The notes under the pieces: model-generated
The model's input: the letters and a program-made list of their open reading frames with translations, nothing else
What the model was told of the DNA's origin: nothing
The model's database searches: none
Source: Archilochus colubris
Lineage: Eukaryota; Chordata; Aves; Apodiformes; Trochilidae
NCBI GenBank assembly: GCA_023079485.1
Contig: CM041090.1
Span: forward strand, 31,832,874 to 31,896,873
Length of the DNA: 64,000 bases
Reading direction: 5' to 3'
Part shown: positions 1 to 13,097 of the stretch, one piece after another
Numbering within the stretch: the first letter of the stretch is position 1
Layout: every line of letters begins with the position of its first letter
Made by a program: the position numbers and the translations under genes

Positions 1-802
1 AGTTTCCTGCAATCCTGGATAAGATTTTTCAGATCCCTCCGGGACCTTTCCTCCCCTTCATTCAATTCATCCCAATTATGAACTCTCTCTTGTGGCCAGA
101 TGGGATCTTTGTTGAGACCGCCTGCTACAAGATGGTGCTGCCCAAAGTATTAATCTCCTATTCCCATTGCGTTTTTGCTTTCACTCCGCTCTGGGCAGGG
201 GTTTTGGCCAGCAAACCAATGGCCAAAAAGTGGTCTGCTCTTCCTGAAAATCTGGCCAGAGTTATAGCTCTTCATCATTCCAGTGAAGAGGGGGAACTTT
301 ATCAGATGAAACACCACACTATATTTCATGCATGAGCATAAAGCTACAGAGAAATCTAACACTGGTAGGTACAGACATGAAATTTGTCACTGAACCAAGA
401 GCAGCTACAAGCACAAATATGATGTCTGTATCTACATGTGAGGAGTATGCATGTCCATGCATGCCTAAATCTGCCCACAACTTAAAAAAAAAAATAGGGA
501 ACTTGCCAGAGTAATTTTCTGGATAGAAACACTCTGTCTCTTTTTGGCAAGTGCTTTTCTTTAAATGAAATACATTGGCAAAAACACCTAATTATAACTA
601 AATTCAGCTTGATGTTTGTCAGAAATTACTCCACTGGGTGGCATGTTTCAGAGGGAGCAAAAAGTGAATACTTATGTCCATAAATTAAGCCATGTAAGAC
701 TACTAAAATGAAATACATGAACAGTGGATACAGATGTTGTTCTTTAAACTCCAGTTTCACCCAATGCTAACTGCAGTACATAAATGACCTGGAGTGGGGT
801 TA
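1..802. other. Non-coding DNA, nothing recognised
   Basis: Unique-looking AT-rich sequence. The open frames here are short and lack splice signals or protein-like composition. I see no repeat or RNA gene. Confidence 0.5.
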
Positions 803-990
803 TATAGAATTATAGAATCAGCTGAGCTGGAAGGTGCTTCTGAAGATCATGTGACCCAAGTTCTTGTTAAAATGAGACTGAGTCAGATCAGGATGCTTAG
901 GACCTTGTAAAGTCAAATTTTGAATATCTTGAAAGATAAGGATTTCAAGACCTCTCTAAGCAGTCTATATCACCCTCACTTTCCCCTATG
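803..990 (-). mobile_element. CR1: Old CR1 LINE fragment, 3' end
   Basis: Read on the minus strand this is a degraded CR1 3' end. The plus strand begins with a tagaattatagaatcagct segment, the reverse of the CR1 tail. Next come an eroded version of the usual 'ggaccttgt..ttttgaatatct' stretch, the 'gatttcaagacctctct' stretch and 'caccctcact'. It is much more diverged than the other CR1 copies in the window, so it is probably the oldest. No coding potential remains. Confidence 0.75.
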
Positions 991-1091
991 GTCTAGTCCC
1001 AGGCTGATGTCAAAAGCAGAATTAAACCTGAAGAAATATTCTATTTAAAGAAAAACAAATCCAAAGCAAAACAGTGGTCCCACAAATTTTT

Positions 1092-1130
1092 CCAACTATT
1101 AGTTGGAACTAAACTAGTTACTAGTTTAGT
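1092..1130. repeat. Two adjacent perfect short palindromes
   Basis: CCAACTA/TAGTTGG (1092-1098 and 1100-1106) has 7-bp arms around one T. It is followed by ACTAAACTAGT/ACTAGTTTAGT (1108-1118 and 1120-1130), 11-bp arms around one T. The 9-mer AACTATTAG at 1094-1102 recurs at 1131-1139, so the second palindrome is bracketed by a direct repeat. This pattern is typical of template switching during replication. Confidence 0.85.
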
Positions 1131-3034
1131 AACTATTAGGAATATTACCAGTGAAAAATGATGAAAGGAGGAGACATTTTGATAGTAAAGCACTGAAAGT
1201 GTTAGAGAATTTGAGACTTTCAGGTCTGATTTACAATTTCTAGTGGAAAGTTTTGTCAGATCATTTCTTACTTAGCCTTGAGAGTAGACATGTCAAGCCT
1301 ATGGCTAATTAAGCAGCTTTGACCTTCTAGAACAATTTATCCAGTCTTTAGCTTGTTTTTTGCTTTCTCTGACATTCTGGATATTTTCTACCAGGGTTTC
1401 TGCTCCTTTTCTCTACTGAGGGAAGGGTGGCAACCTTTTCTATCAATGAATGCCTGTGCAGGTGGTGTCTCCATTGTGTCACAGAAGTAGTGGCTGGGAT
1501 GCAACTATGCAGACATTGATGGGAGCACTATTGGAATGGGATAAGAAAAAAAAATAATCCCTATAGGCTTGTCTTTTCAGCATGCTAAAAGAGTCTGGCT
1601 GCTGTGTAGTGAAAGGTTGGGTATTCCTCTTACAAATAAATATACTGAATTAAGGAGGAGGTATATCTGTAGCATGCAGTAGATGATCCACTTTTGCTCT
1701 TGTGCTTTAGTATCAAAATTGGTGTGACTACAGAAACGGTCAGTATTTTTCCCAGCCCTGTGCCTTTTAGCCAGCCCTTCTCAGTGCATCTGCAGCATAT
1801 ATTAATTCTCATTCCAATCTTTCCTTCGATGTGCTTCTAATTGGTTGCATGACACTTTCTCTGCTAGAGCTAAATGTCACAAGCAGACAAGGTGCTCACT
1901 TGTGAGGAAAAGCAATCTGCAAATAACTTTCTTCAATCCCACATGGATTATTATTTTTTAATTTTTTTCTGTTTCCTTCTCTCAGTTGGAAAGATAAGGC
2001 TTATGTCTAGCACAGCAGAATGCAAGCAGCTCTGTCTTAGCTTCATTTCCAGGAAGAACTTTAAAAAGTGCTCCCATGGGCTGACCGATGGCTCTGGCCT
2101 TGGAACCGTCACCCATAGGCTCTTAGATGCTGTGCTAGGGGAGCTGCAGTTGCTGAGCTTTTCATCTAAGTGCTGAATGTTTTGTTTTAAATTACATGCT
2201 TTAAATGTCCATTTGTTCCCATTTGAATGTATTCCATTCAATCTTGCCAAGATTTGTGTTCTAAAACGGGAACTGATGTCCCATTCTTTACAATCACTGT
2301 ATTAGCACTCAGATAGGCTTGTTACCCAGCTGGAGAGTCCTTTGAACAATCAGCGCACCTAAATATGGGAGTTCTGAATCAAGAATTCAGTTTACAATGC
2401 AGAAATTAAAGACTAAACAGTACTTCTTAGAATGGGGTCTAAAGAAATAAAGATCAAAAGAAGTCAAACTAAAATACACTATTTATTTCCAAGTCAAAAT
2501 AAGTATATGACATCAAATGTGAAGAACTGCACAGAAAGTATTACCATATTTATCTAATGGAGACTGAGGTAACTCATGAGTTTTTAATGATGTAATATAA
2601 AATAGCAAATATAAATTCATTGTTCAATGACTGTTCTGCAGCTCTCAATCTTCCCCTGATGTGGTAATAATCAATAACCTGCACCTGCAACTATAAACTA
2701 CTAATAACCTACCTGTACCTGCTATACTTGAATTAGATAAAGGCTTTGTAGATGTACTTCATAGTTTTCCATGTTCTTAATTCATATTATCCTTTTAGGC
2801 TGGGAAAGAGCTGTTCATTAGCCCCATTTTACAGATGAAAACTGGGGCCTGAAATTGTTAAAGGTCAGATCCATACAGTGATTTGAATCTTGAATCCCCT
2901 CTGAGATATTTGCAGTATCTATTTGCCTGATGGTTGTCTTTTAGAGCTAGAGTAAATTTATTAAAGTTGTCTATTTCAAGATGTTTTTCTGCAAAGACAT
3001 TTCCAGACGGAATGTAAATTCCCTTTTACTAAAG

Positions 3035-3087
3035 GGTTTCTTTAACCTTGACCTTCTTATGCCCTTGGTTTCTTTAACCTTGACCTT
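3035..3087. repeat. 21-bp direct repeat carrying nuclear-receptor-like half sites
   Basis: An identical 21-bp segment occurs at 3035-3055 and 3067-3087, a 32-bp period. Each copy contains, on the minus strand, AGGTCA directly followed by AGGTTA. That is a direct repeat with no spacer of two hexamers close to the nuclear-receptor half-site consensus. The repeat is seen directly; any receptor binding is inference. Confidence 0.6.
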
Positions 3088-4189
3088 TGGACCTGTAAGG
3101 AGGAGTCTGTGTGGTGCTGCCTACAGCATCCACAGCTTTCTGCAAACAGCCACTGCTGATCTCCTGCTCCTCCTGCCTGGATACAGCATGGTTAACATCA
3201 GTGACTGGGTAGCAAAAATGTCTTAGGTTTTCCTATGTGGCAGAAGACTTTTTGCTTTGTTACATCCCTCTAAATGTCTCCTCTAGTGGTCTGTGCAAGA
3301 AAAAAAGGATCTGAAAGCCTCTTTGATTGATTTCTCAATCTGTCTTGATTTCTCCTGCTTTTTTTTTTTAAAAACTGGTGGTCTGTTTTACCCAGCTTCC
3401 ATCACTGATAATTTGCTTTTAAAGATAATGGATAAGCTCCTAAACCATCCATCTCCTCTTTTAATGACAGCTTCTCTTAGTTCATTAATGACGGAAAAGT
3501 TACACTTTCATTTAATGTGAATTTGCAAAGAAACCTTTAGATAATAGGCGACGCTAATATTCTGACATCACTGAAGCTATTAAAAGAATAAATCAAAAGA
3601 AAATTCTCCTGCTGCTTCCTGCACATAATGGGTAGAAGGATAGGGCAGAGGTCGCAGTACTGAGATGCTACACAACAGCAATTACCATAGGATGAAAAGG
3701 GCATAGAAATGGTAGGTAGAGTTGGGCTTCTCTCTCAGAAGCTGAGAGACATCAGGAAGAGGGGGAAAAACCCAGTGCTGAAACTGAAGTCTTGTTAATT
3801 GCTTTCATCACACACTATTGTCTTTATTCCTTATTGGTTGACTTTCTTTTCATTGCATAGGAAAACACCAGAATAAATCAAAGACATTGCCTGAAGAAAC
3901 TGTCATAACTATTTTGATCTCAATGCAGTTAAGTCTGCTCAGACTGGTGGTGGATTTAGCTCTTTTTAACTACTACTAGTAGTACTTCGCTTGCAAGAGT
4001 GTATGCAGTGATGCTTATCTAGTATCCCTATGTGCTGTTAAGAACCCATATCTGTGCAATGACTGGCACTGGTTTTATGAGTATTATTTTTACTTGGGTG
4101 TAAGTATCTGGATCCTTTGTCTATGTTACTATGCTGTGGAGAGGAAATAGTGATGGCACAAAAACAAAGTCACATATGAGTTGACACAG

Positions 4190-4787
4190 AGCCGGTTAGA
4201 AGGTTGCACTTAAGGAGTTGTGATCAGTGTCTTGATTTCTAGGTGGAGAGCAGTGACAAGTGGAGTTCCTCAGGGGTCTGTTCTGGGTCCAGTGCTGTTT
4301 CACATCTTTGTGAGAAACATGGATGATGTCATTGAGTTCACCCTCAACAAATTTGCACATGGCACAAAGATGTGTGATGTGGTGGATTCACAGTGGGACT
4401 TAAACAGGCTTGAGAAATGGGTCAGTGAAATCTGCATGAGGTTCAGCAAGTCCAACTACAAGGTCCTGCATCTGGGTTGGGCCAGTCCCAGGCACAGTTA
4501 CAAGCTGAGTACAGAGTGGGTTGAGACTAGGCCTGCAGAGAAGGACTTGGGGTGTTGATTGACAAGAAGTTCAACGTGAGCCAGCAGTTTGCTCATGCAG
4601 CTCGGAAGGTCAATCATACCCCAGGATACATCAAGAGGAGTGTGGCTGTCCCCTCCCTGCAGGTGTTCAGGGCCAAGTTGGATGAGGCATTGAGCAACCT
4701 TGTCCAGTTGAGAGCCAGTGGCAGGGAAGTTGGAGTAGATGATCTCTAAGGTCCCTTCCAACCAAAGCCATTCTATGATTCTATGAT
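4190..4787 (+). mobile_element. CR1: CR1 LINE copy, 5'-truncated with a large internal deletion
   Basis: Plus-strand CR1. It starts inside the reverse-transcriptase part, with the 'GVPQGSVLGPVLF' block at about 4260-4300. It runs through the region that should hold the FADD catalytic box, which here reads FAHG, so both catalytic aspartates are lost. It continues to the 'RKVNHTPGYIKRSV' segment (about 4600-4645). The copy then jumps to the extreme 3' end ('tcccctccctgcaggtgttcagg') with several hundred bases of the usual C-terminal coding part missing. It ends with CCAACCAAAGCCATTCTATG and the ATTCTATG tail. A frameshift near 4555 splits the frame. It is non-functional. The 5' edge is approximate. 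Confidence 0.92.
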
Positions 4788-7346
4788 GTGTTTCCAAATA
4801 ATATCTGAAACAAAGAAGGAACCAGTGCCATGAGAGTTTTTGTTTGGCTGAGGGATATTCCGTTTTGGCAATTGTCCCTACTTCTCGACTCATTTTAGAA
4901 AGTTATTCTGCCCCTGGAGCAACAGGTTGGTTCTCCTGATATGTGTTCTCTACCCTCTTTTTCTTAAGGCAAATAACTTGCAGGCACTCCCCTGACTTTG
5001 ACAGAAGCCCCTCAAAGACCTTGGAGGAGTCATGCAACCATTCTCAGTCTCTCTTCTAAGAAGGAAATAATGCTTGAAGGAGCCACAGAGGATTTCTTAA
5101 ACTTAGTTGACATCTACAAGTGCAAATGTTCCTTTGTTGGCCAAACAAACCTACACAGTGAAGAGGCAGAAAGTAATGATTTCAGATTTCTTTCTCTCTC
5201 TGCTATGTCTCTGCTCTTTGTTCAAAGTAAGGTAGGCAAAAGAGGCGTGCTTTATATTTCCTTTTCAGTACAAATCCAGTACAACATCTACAATGTTCAC
5301 GTTTGCATGCTGACCTAGGGTGGGTTTTTTTGTTTGGTTTTACTTTTTGGTTTTTTTGTGATGGATATTTGACTACTTTAATGATTGCTTGCATCACTCT
5401 CTTTGTACAGGTAAACAATGCATCTACCTTTACAGTGCAGATAAAGCTCTACAGCTGATGAGGCTACAGAATCATTAGTAACTTGACCTTCCTGTCTGAT
5501 TCATACTTACGAAGCTAATAATAAATAATTGCATGTGGAAGAGTCAATGGAAAAATAATGTAGCACACTTCTTTTAGTACCCTAATTCAGCAGAATAAAC
5601 CATGAGAAGTATTTCAGTCATTTACTATAGCAAGTGCTCTCAGCAGCTTCTGAATTTCAGCTGTTTGGTGCTCCAGCATGAAGATAATTATCTTTGTAAT
5701 TAGTTATATTGTTATTTAATAGTCCCCAGACAATTTTCTATTTTTTGAAGGAACAGGCCTTTCCTTCTATATCTTCCTCTTCCATTACAAAATATCTTTA
5801 TCCATGAACTGTTCCCCTTGACAATTTTTTCTGTTTACTACTTTATCAAAAAAATCCCAGCTACTGAACAACAGCATCTGCTTAGTAACTCTGTCGATGG
5901 AACTGCAGGAGACTCCCTCTGCTTTCACAGTTTCACTCCCAGTGAAAGCCAAAGGAACTGATCCTGAAAGGGCAAGTGAATGCAGGTGAGGTGAGAGCAG
6001 CAGCAGCACCAATGTGGACAGAGATCACAGAGTCTTTTAAAACACGGGTTTCTTCTCACCTGGGCTTCTAGGGAAGTAGATAAAGTCAGAAGGTTGTTGA
6101 AATGTACCGGTGTTAAAAATACTGACTCCCAGTCTCTCAGGTTTGGTGAAGGTGACTGTTTCTTAGAGTTTCACAAACTTAGGCAGGGAGTTCCTAGAGT
6201 AAAAATGATGAAAAACACCAGTACAAATGTAGAAATCAAGATGACAAAGGAAAAATTACTTCCTGGGAGGACTCCATCTTTGGTAGCTTAAATAAGCTAT
6301 TAATTTCCCAAAAGTTGCTGGAAAAGTCTTGAGCTGACATTCTGTAGGCTTAAGTCACCATTTGGAGATGGGAAGGGATGAAGCTGTTGACGGAATATGA
6401 GGAGAATCCCACCAGAAGATGAAAAGTTGGAAAACAACTGAGGAAAAGATACAAGGTAAGGGAGAGGTGGGGGGAAGGGGTGAAGACTTGACTTTTAGCA
6501 TTGGTGTTCATGACACTTCCCCCAGTTTTACCCTTGGTCTTGAAGTTGTTTTTATTCCTCCTGTTTAACAGGACTAGACTGTTGTTTCTCTCTATTTCTC
6601 TCACATCACTCCCTCTCTGGTACTATTTCTTACAGCCTTATAGGAAACTGTTTGCATATACCTCTCATAGCAAATAACATCGTTTCTAGTTTATTTAATG
6701 CCTTAAGTTTTTGTGCAATTGTCCATTCAAACAGCTCTGGTTCTAAGAAGCCAAGCTGTTCTCTGTGGCTTTTTTGACTGTGCAGAAGATGCTTTTTGTT
6801 GTTGTTGTTTATTAAAAAAATTCAGTTAGTGATTCAGACTCCACAAAGTACCATTCCTACTTCTCACCAGCTGGTGGGCCATATGCCACAGAATCTCTGC
6901 TCTTGTAAAGACAAGTTTGAAGTTTGAAGTTATAGTCACAGATCAGACTTTTGATAGTTAATATGGCAATATATTAAAATGTCAAATGATGAAGAATGAG
7001 TGAGTTGGCAGGTAAGGGAAACCCAACAGTATTCTGCACATTTATAAAACTTTCCCTCCATGGGGCTCCCAGTGGTTTCCAGACATCAATGGATTTTTAC
7101 AAGTCTGACAGGGTCAACACAGGCCTAGGATTTGGAATCCACAGCTTCTTGACAAAAGCCTCTGTGAGAGGTAGTGGCTTCCAGATTCTCAGTGTTGTCT
7201 ACCAATATGTTTAAGCTGTACATTAAGAATTAAAAAATACAGTCTGGCACATTGCCCATGAAAGATTGTCAGCTTCCAGTTGAAGCTCTCCTTTACTCTA
7301 GAAAGGGTGATAAATGCTCCCCCAAGGAAATGGGATTTTGTAACTT

Positions 7347-7383
7347 AAAAAAAAAAAAAAAAAAAGGGAAAGAAGAAAAAAAG
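7347..7383. repeat. Poly(A)/A-rich tract
   Basis: Nineteen consecutive A followed by gggaaagaagaaaaaaag. No upstream retrocopy is recognisable and no target duplication was found. Confidence 0.85.
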
Positions 7384-10300
7384 AATAATTGACAATGATT
7401 TGAACCTTGACAGTGCTTCAGAGAGAATCCTAATAGCTGTGGCCACAACCCACATCTGTAAAGCAAGTCTGTCAGATCCTTCAGAGCACAAGACATCAGC
7501 CCATGTTTTCAACTCAGTAATGGCAGTACCTTCACCACGTGCATTTCAAGCAGATGTACAATCTCTGACCTGTTATACTTCCTCTTTCCATTACATAATT
7601 GTCCTTAATTTCAGCAATCATGGCATGACATTGCAAGCCAATGCCCTAAATTCTAGTGTTGAAGAAAATAGTCAGGATAAGAATATAAAAATGTAACTAA
7701 TAGAATAGAAAATGCAACTAATAACTTTCTGTAAAAGAGCTGCTACTGGTAAAGGCATAACAGTTTTTGTTAGTTTACTGACTCTGCTATTAATAATAAC
7801 ACTTTCAGCCATTGTGAAAGTTGTAGTTAACTAGTCTCCAGTTCACAGGCTCATAGCAAAGGTATAAAGAAAGAAGACCTAAGAGGATTTGGAAAACCTT
7901 GGATAGTCTGATAGCTTTGTGACATGAATCCATGCTATGTATGCCAGCTATGCTTCAGTTCAGACTTGTAGCAGCCAACATTCTAGATGTGAGTGACAGG
8001 AGTATCATGTGAGTGCTTTGTTCTTTACGTGAATGTAAAAAGGTATAAATAACATTGTATTTTAGATAAAAGAAGGTAATTGCTTTCTCAAGTCCCTTTC
8101 TGATTCCATTATTCTCTCTTCAAAACAGTTGTTAAGCATTTCCAGCTTCTATGTGGTCCGTTCAAACCAATATGCAATGTAACTGATCTATACCTAATGA
8201 GGTAGATAACACTTAAAAAAGATTTGCAGATCTGGGAAAAATTTGAGTCCTCCAAGGATACAGTAATGGATTCATTAAGTTACTTAGAATGCATGCAACC
8301 CTATCTATGCCTATTTATATCTTAAGATGCTTTCCCAGTGTTGTGTATATAGAGATGATGAATAAGGAGATGAGACTGTCTACAAATCCAGGCTGGCAAT
8401 TTGATAGGAATTGTCTGCTCTCCATGCTATGATAATTAGTAGTTCAGTATTATAAGAAAATTAAGATGAGAATCCTGACAAATTTTGTTTTACTGCACAA
8501 AAGGATTTGTAGAAATCTTCCAGGGATGGAGATGAGAATGCACAGCAACTGCAAAACCTCCATAGAGGAGTCCAGTCCAAATGGTATCACCAAGAAAGTA
8601 TTAACTGGAATTTTAATACTAACACTGTCGGTGAAATCTTGTGCATTCCTTGAAACCAAATAACATGTAGGTGCTCTCACTTATCTGTTACATGTTCCAA
8701 GGATAAAATGAAAGCTGTTTTCCACAGTGGACTATAGGAGTTCTCATTGCATTAAAAAAAAAAAAATAAAAAAGCTTTTAGATGAGAACAAATGTTCTTC
8801 AAAGCAAAATATATTAACTAAAGCTGGCTAGATTAACATTGCTTCTCTCAAATGGTTCCAAGTGCACTGTGTACTGTAATTAATGAGACATCTCCCTCAG
8901 AGGGCTTTTCTTTTACATATAGATGATATTCTGTCCATGTTTATCAAGGAAACCCTCTAGAAGCTCACATCATGTGAAATTCATCAGTTCTAGCAAATGA
9001 ATATACTGGGGCTTTGTCAAATTAAAAAGTAAAACAGCTGAAGGAAACTTTTGCTATTACTTTAAAAACCTGCATCAGCAGCTCTGTCAAGATGGAGAAA
9101 AAAAAATGTTCCTGTTGTCGGAAGTTACCTGATATCTAGAAATACTTGCATCATATGCAGTAGACAAGACAGCTTTACTCCTCAAGCTGATTTTTTTTTA
9201 GCAAAACATTAGTTTAGTGTTAAAATTTCGTGGACTTTAAATTTCTCAAAATACAATTTTCATGACTTTTAATTCTTGATTTCTCTTGTAGATTGAGAAC
9301 AAGGTGAGAGTTGAGGGAGGGGAGTGTTTCTTTCTTAGCAAACAGTATAGGTCAGCTAAATTTGGCCCAAAGAGACTCATGTCAGTCTTTATGACTCACT
9401 TTTCCTTCTTCTACCCATATGCTCTGTAGCCAGAGCTACTTCTTAACTTATACAAAGGGCTAATTATCCTTCATCATGGAAAAACCAAGACTCTCAAATT
9501 TGGTCATTCAATCACATGGGGCTGGGTAGGCTGTGTATTTCTGAGGGGATTTTCTGTTCTTGGTTCCTCCAGTAATGAAAGAGCTTAATAAAGAACATTC
9601 GATATAAAGACAGGACACCAAGTGGCTGCATCTTCTGAAGAAATAATAAAGGACAGAAGAACCAAGAAAACATGCTTCAGGAAACTCTACAACTGGCAAA
9701 GATATTTTAGAAGGGGCTCTCTGGCACCTACAACAGCAGTTCCAGGTGCGGGGTAAGGGGATTACTTTGCCTTCCGAGTGGGAAAACAGAAGCAAAGTGA
9801 ATGATGGGTCTTTCTATCAGCCCTCTTTACATCCATCTCCCTCCTCAGCTTTCCAGGTCTCTAGGTGCTATCCCAGGCTATGTTTCAAAGCATGGGTTGA
9901 AAATCTGCTCAGGAGCTGATTTTCATGCCCTTGGCACTTGGTGGCATCGGTGCAGTTAGGAACAGGTGTAAGCTAGGAAGAATTTGCTCTTCCTAAAGGC
10001 TTGTGAGGTCAGAAATGGAGTGGAATGGATCAGGCAGTTCCTGAACTGCACTCATGCTGCTGATGTGGGCTGAGAAAGAGTGTACTTTCCTGAATGTCTC
10101 TGCCTGCACTGTGGTGGAAATGCTGCAAGAATATAGCAGTGTTGGGGTACTAGGGCCACTTGCTGTGCAGATTTAGACAGAAATAAGCTAGGCCAGTCAC
10201 AAACCCTTTTTAGCAAAAGCCTGTCTCTGAATTCAGCACTGGAAAGGTGTAGGACTGAAGGCCTATCTAGACCTGTGTAAAACTTCCTGGTCTGTTTTGT

Positions 10301-13036
10301 TTTTGCCTAGGACAATCAAATTTTCCTGTGTGTTGAGCTATGGCATTGCTTTCCAAGCAATTTACTTAAGTCATTGCTGATCTGTCTTTCACCACTACTT
10401 GCGTTGCTTTGGGCAAATTTACTGGGTTTCTAATTTTTAACCAGCTGTCAGAGTATTTGACTCACTTGATCTCTCACTCTTTAATTGTTGGTCTCTCATC
10501 AATCTAAATCAGAATGCAAATACAAATGACAACATCGCTATTCACAAGATAAGAGTAGAAACTAAGTATACAATTTATTTTTAAATCAAATAGAACAGTT
10601 CCAGTGCTATAGATTTGTATAGATTGTAGGCAGTCTAGATAACTTTAATTCCCTTTAGAAAGCAGCACTTCTCCTTTCATGAAGAATGTGCCTCTGTCCA
10701 TGAATGTACTTTGTTACTAGTTCCCCACTGAGGTGTTAATAATATTGGGTAAAGCTGCAAAACATTTATTTTTCAACCACTCATGGATCTGCATTAGGTC
10801 TTGGAATATATTTGGCAATATCATTCTGGACTTCTGAGTAGCTACCTGGAAATACTACTGCCTTGTTACATAATAGAGATAGGATTCATACCAGGAGGAA
10901 ATAATATCACAAAGGGCAAGTGACACAGCAGATGAAAATTCAGTTAAATATGAATGTGTAGTCATTTGCCATGTATTTAGCATTACTTAAATGTCATTTC
11001 AAGCACCTACAGCTGTAGGAATTGTCAGTAAGACCAATTATATAGATATACAGACAATTTTTTCTTCTATCTGTAGGCCACTCTCTACAGGCAAAGCATT
11101 CAGAACTCTGTTAATTTGTACAGTACCTTGGTAAAGCCAGAATCCTTGAGTTAAATAGAACAAAGATTTAACACTTTTTAAGCACAAATACACAGAAAAG
11201 AGGAGTGCTGATTGCTTATCTTTTCAAATAGCCTATTGCAAAAATGAGCTCTTGGGGGATGGTGAGGGAAAAGGTTATGTTGCCACTCATTTCTGGGAAT
11301 TCCAATATAGCTCTTGGAAGGTCATAAAATAGAGCAGCTCCTTGAACTTATCCTCTTATGTCTAAACAGCAGCTACAGCTAACAGAAACATAAAATGGGC
11401 TCATTTGTTTGACCTGATTTGTACAGAAGCTTCAAAGTTAATGTCCTTTGCTCTGACATGGATATGAAACTCGGACTTTTTGAACAGAGAGCAGCAATTT
11501 GGAGCTGTTAAGTCTTGAGAGCTTGTTGTGAACATGAGGGTCTTTCTACCACAGCAGGGACTCCCTGAAGAGCTCAGTGGCTTCCAGAAATAAGTTTGTA
11601 GTGCCTCTTAATTTCTAGGACACCCTCTTCCTCTTCTTCCTCTTTGTTTTAAAGATGAGTAAAATCAAGTTGAGGTGGTACAAATATTCAGTTTTCTCTG
11701 AGTCTCTGAAATGGTACTCATGTAGTCATGGCATTCTAGTATGTCACCCAGGTCAGTCAACTAGTGCTTTGCCCAAAATATTTGCCCTCCTAGATGTAAG
11801 CCTGCTGCATAAGGTCTGTATTCTCACATACAATGCCTCTGTTATGGTTTTGCTGACATGGTGATATCTGAGCAAACTCAGGATGAAAGCTAGATTTCTC
11901 AATGCTTTTCAGAGCTTTGCCAATTCATATACAAAGAAAGTCATGCTCTAAGAGGCAACATAGCTATATGTGACATGGAGGCCCTTTTTGTCCCAGTCTA
12001 AACATTACTACAAAGTAATGAGCAGTGAGCAGTGACTCCATGCACTGTTCAATGAGGTGGATCTTGTTACTCCTGGAAGAGTTGAATAACAAGAGTTTTG
12101 TAGTTCACATGAGCAGTAGGCTGATCACACACACTGGGGAAAACCAGCAAGGAGCTACAGGCAGTTATGATCCTGCTATCTCACTTGAGGGCTCTGTAAA
12201 TTATACAACCCTTATATTCATGAATTCTAGGAAGCAGTAGTATAGCTCACTGTCTACTGCCTATTTTTCAGCACATTGTACTTTATGCTAAACTGGCTCT
12301 GGGTCATCACTAAAAACATAAAGACAATTCAGCCCCTTCAATTTTTTTAATGTAAAAAGCGTAATAATTTTGATATATTTCAGGCTCCTTTGATTTTTTA
12401 AAGAAAATTGAATCAGATATGGTGATACAGAGTTTTTATTGGAATTCATTCTAATCACTTGTGTGTAAATCACAAATTGATTAGTAAATTAAATTGCCTA
12501 AGCCATACTAGCAGCAGCAAAGCTGCTAAATGCAAAATCCTGCAATAAAATGTTGAAGTTATCGCCTTCCTTTTATCAGCCTGTGTGCTGTAGCAACAAC
12601 AAGCATTCACATTACACTTGATTTCACTACAGAGCAAACGCAAGTGTGGTACACAAATTATACTGCCCTTTAACCCTTTGCAGGTTGGAACCTCTTGTAA
12701 TCTTCAGTTTATAAGACTATTTTGTTACTGCTGAGTTTGCTTGGTGTGTCACTGTTTTCACTGTTCAGCACATATCACCCGATAGCTGTGGTCAGAACAC
12801 TTACATAAACTGAAGCCTACCATGGGAGATGCAGAGAGCATCTGATTTTCCCACCTTTGAATTTTCTGGCCATCAAGCACCTTTGCATCTTGGATGGGAA
12901 GAAATAAAAAAAAATTAAAACCCCACCCTGTTCTGAAAGCTCTAACTGCTGTGCTTCAAAGTTTATGGACTAAATAAAAACAGTATAAGATAAAGATATG
13001 GAACTTTTTTTCTTAAATATTTGTCCAAAATGTTGC

Positions 13037-13097
13037 CTCTTTTTCTTTTTTACTTTTTTTTCCTTTTTTTTTTTTCTTGCTTTCTTTTTTTTTTTTC
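13037..13097. repeat. Polypyrimidine (T-rich) tract
   Basis: About 60 bases of almost pure T and C on the plus strand. The Lys/Arg-rich minus-strand frame over it is a by-product of the tract and not a gene. Confidence 0.85.

Larger units (their letters stand above)
991..4189. other. Non-coding DNA with small inverted and direct repeats
   Basis: No coding exon is supported. The block holds two adjacent perfect short palindromes (1092-1130) and a 21-bp direct repeat (3035-3087), listed separately. The open frames, all under about 100 codons, have no splice-site support. Confidence 0.5.

Noticed and set aside
6030..6075. Minus-strand donor AAGCCCAG|GTGAGAAG preceded by a pyrimidine-rich CTAG
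   Set aside because: The acceptor and donor would enclose only about 8 bases, so a chance pairing is more likely than an exon.
6350..6470. Possible plus-strand exon ending at AAG|GTAAGG near 6456
   Set aside because: The upstream acceptor is weak, all phases lack protein-like sequence, and nothing nearby supports a gene.
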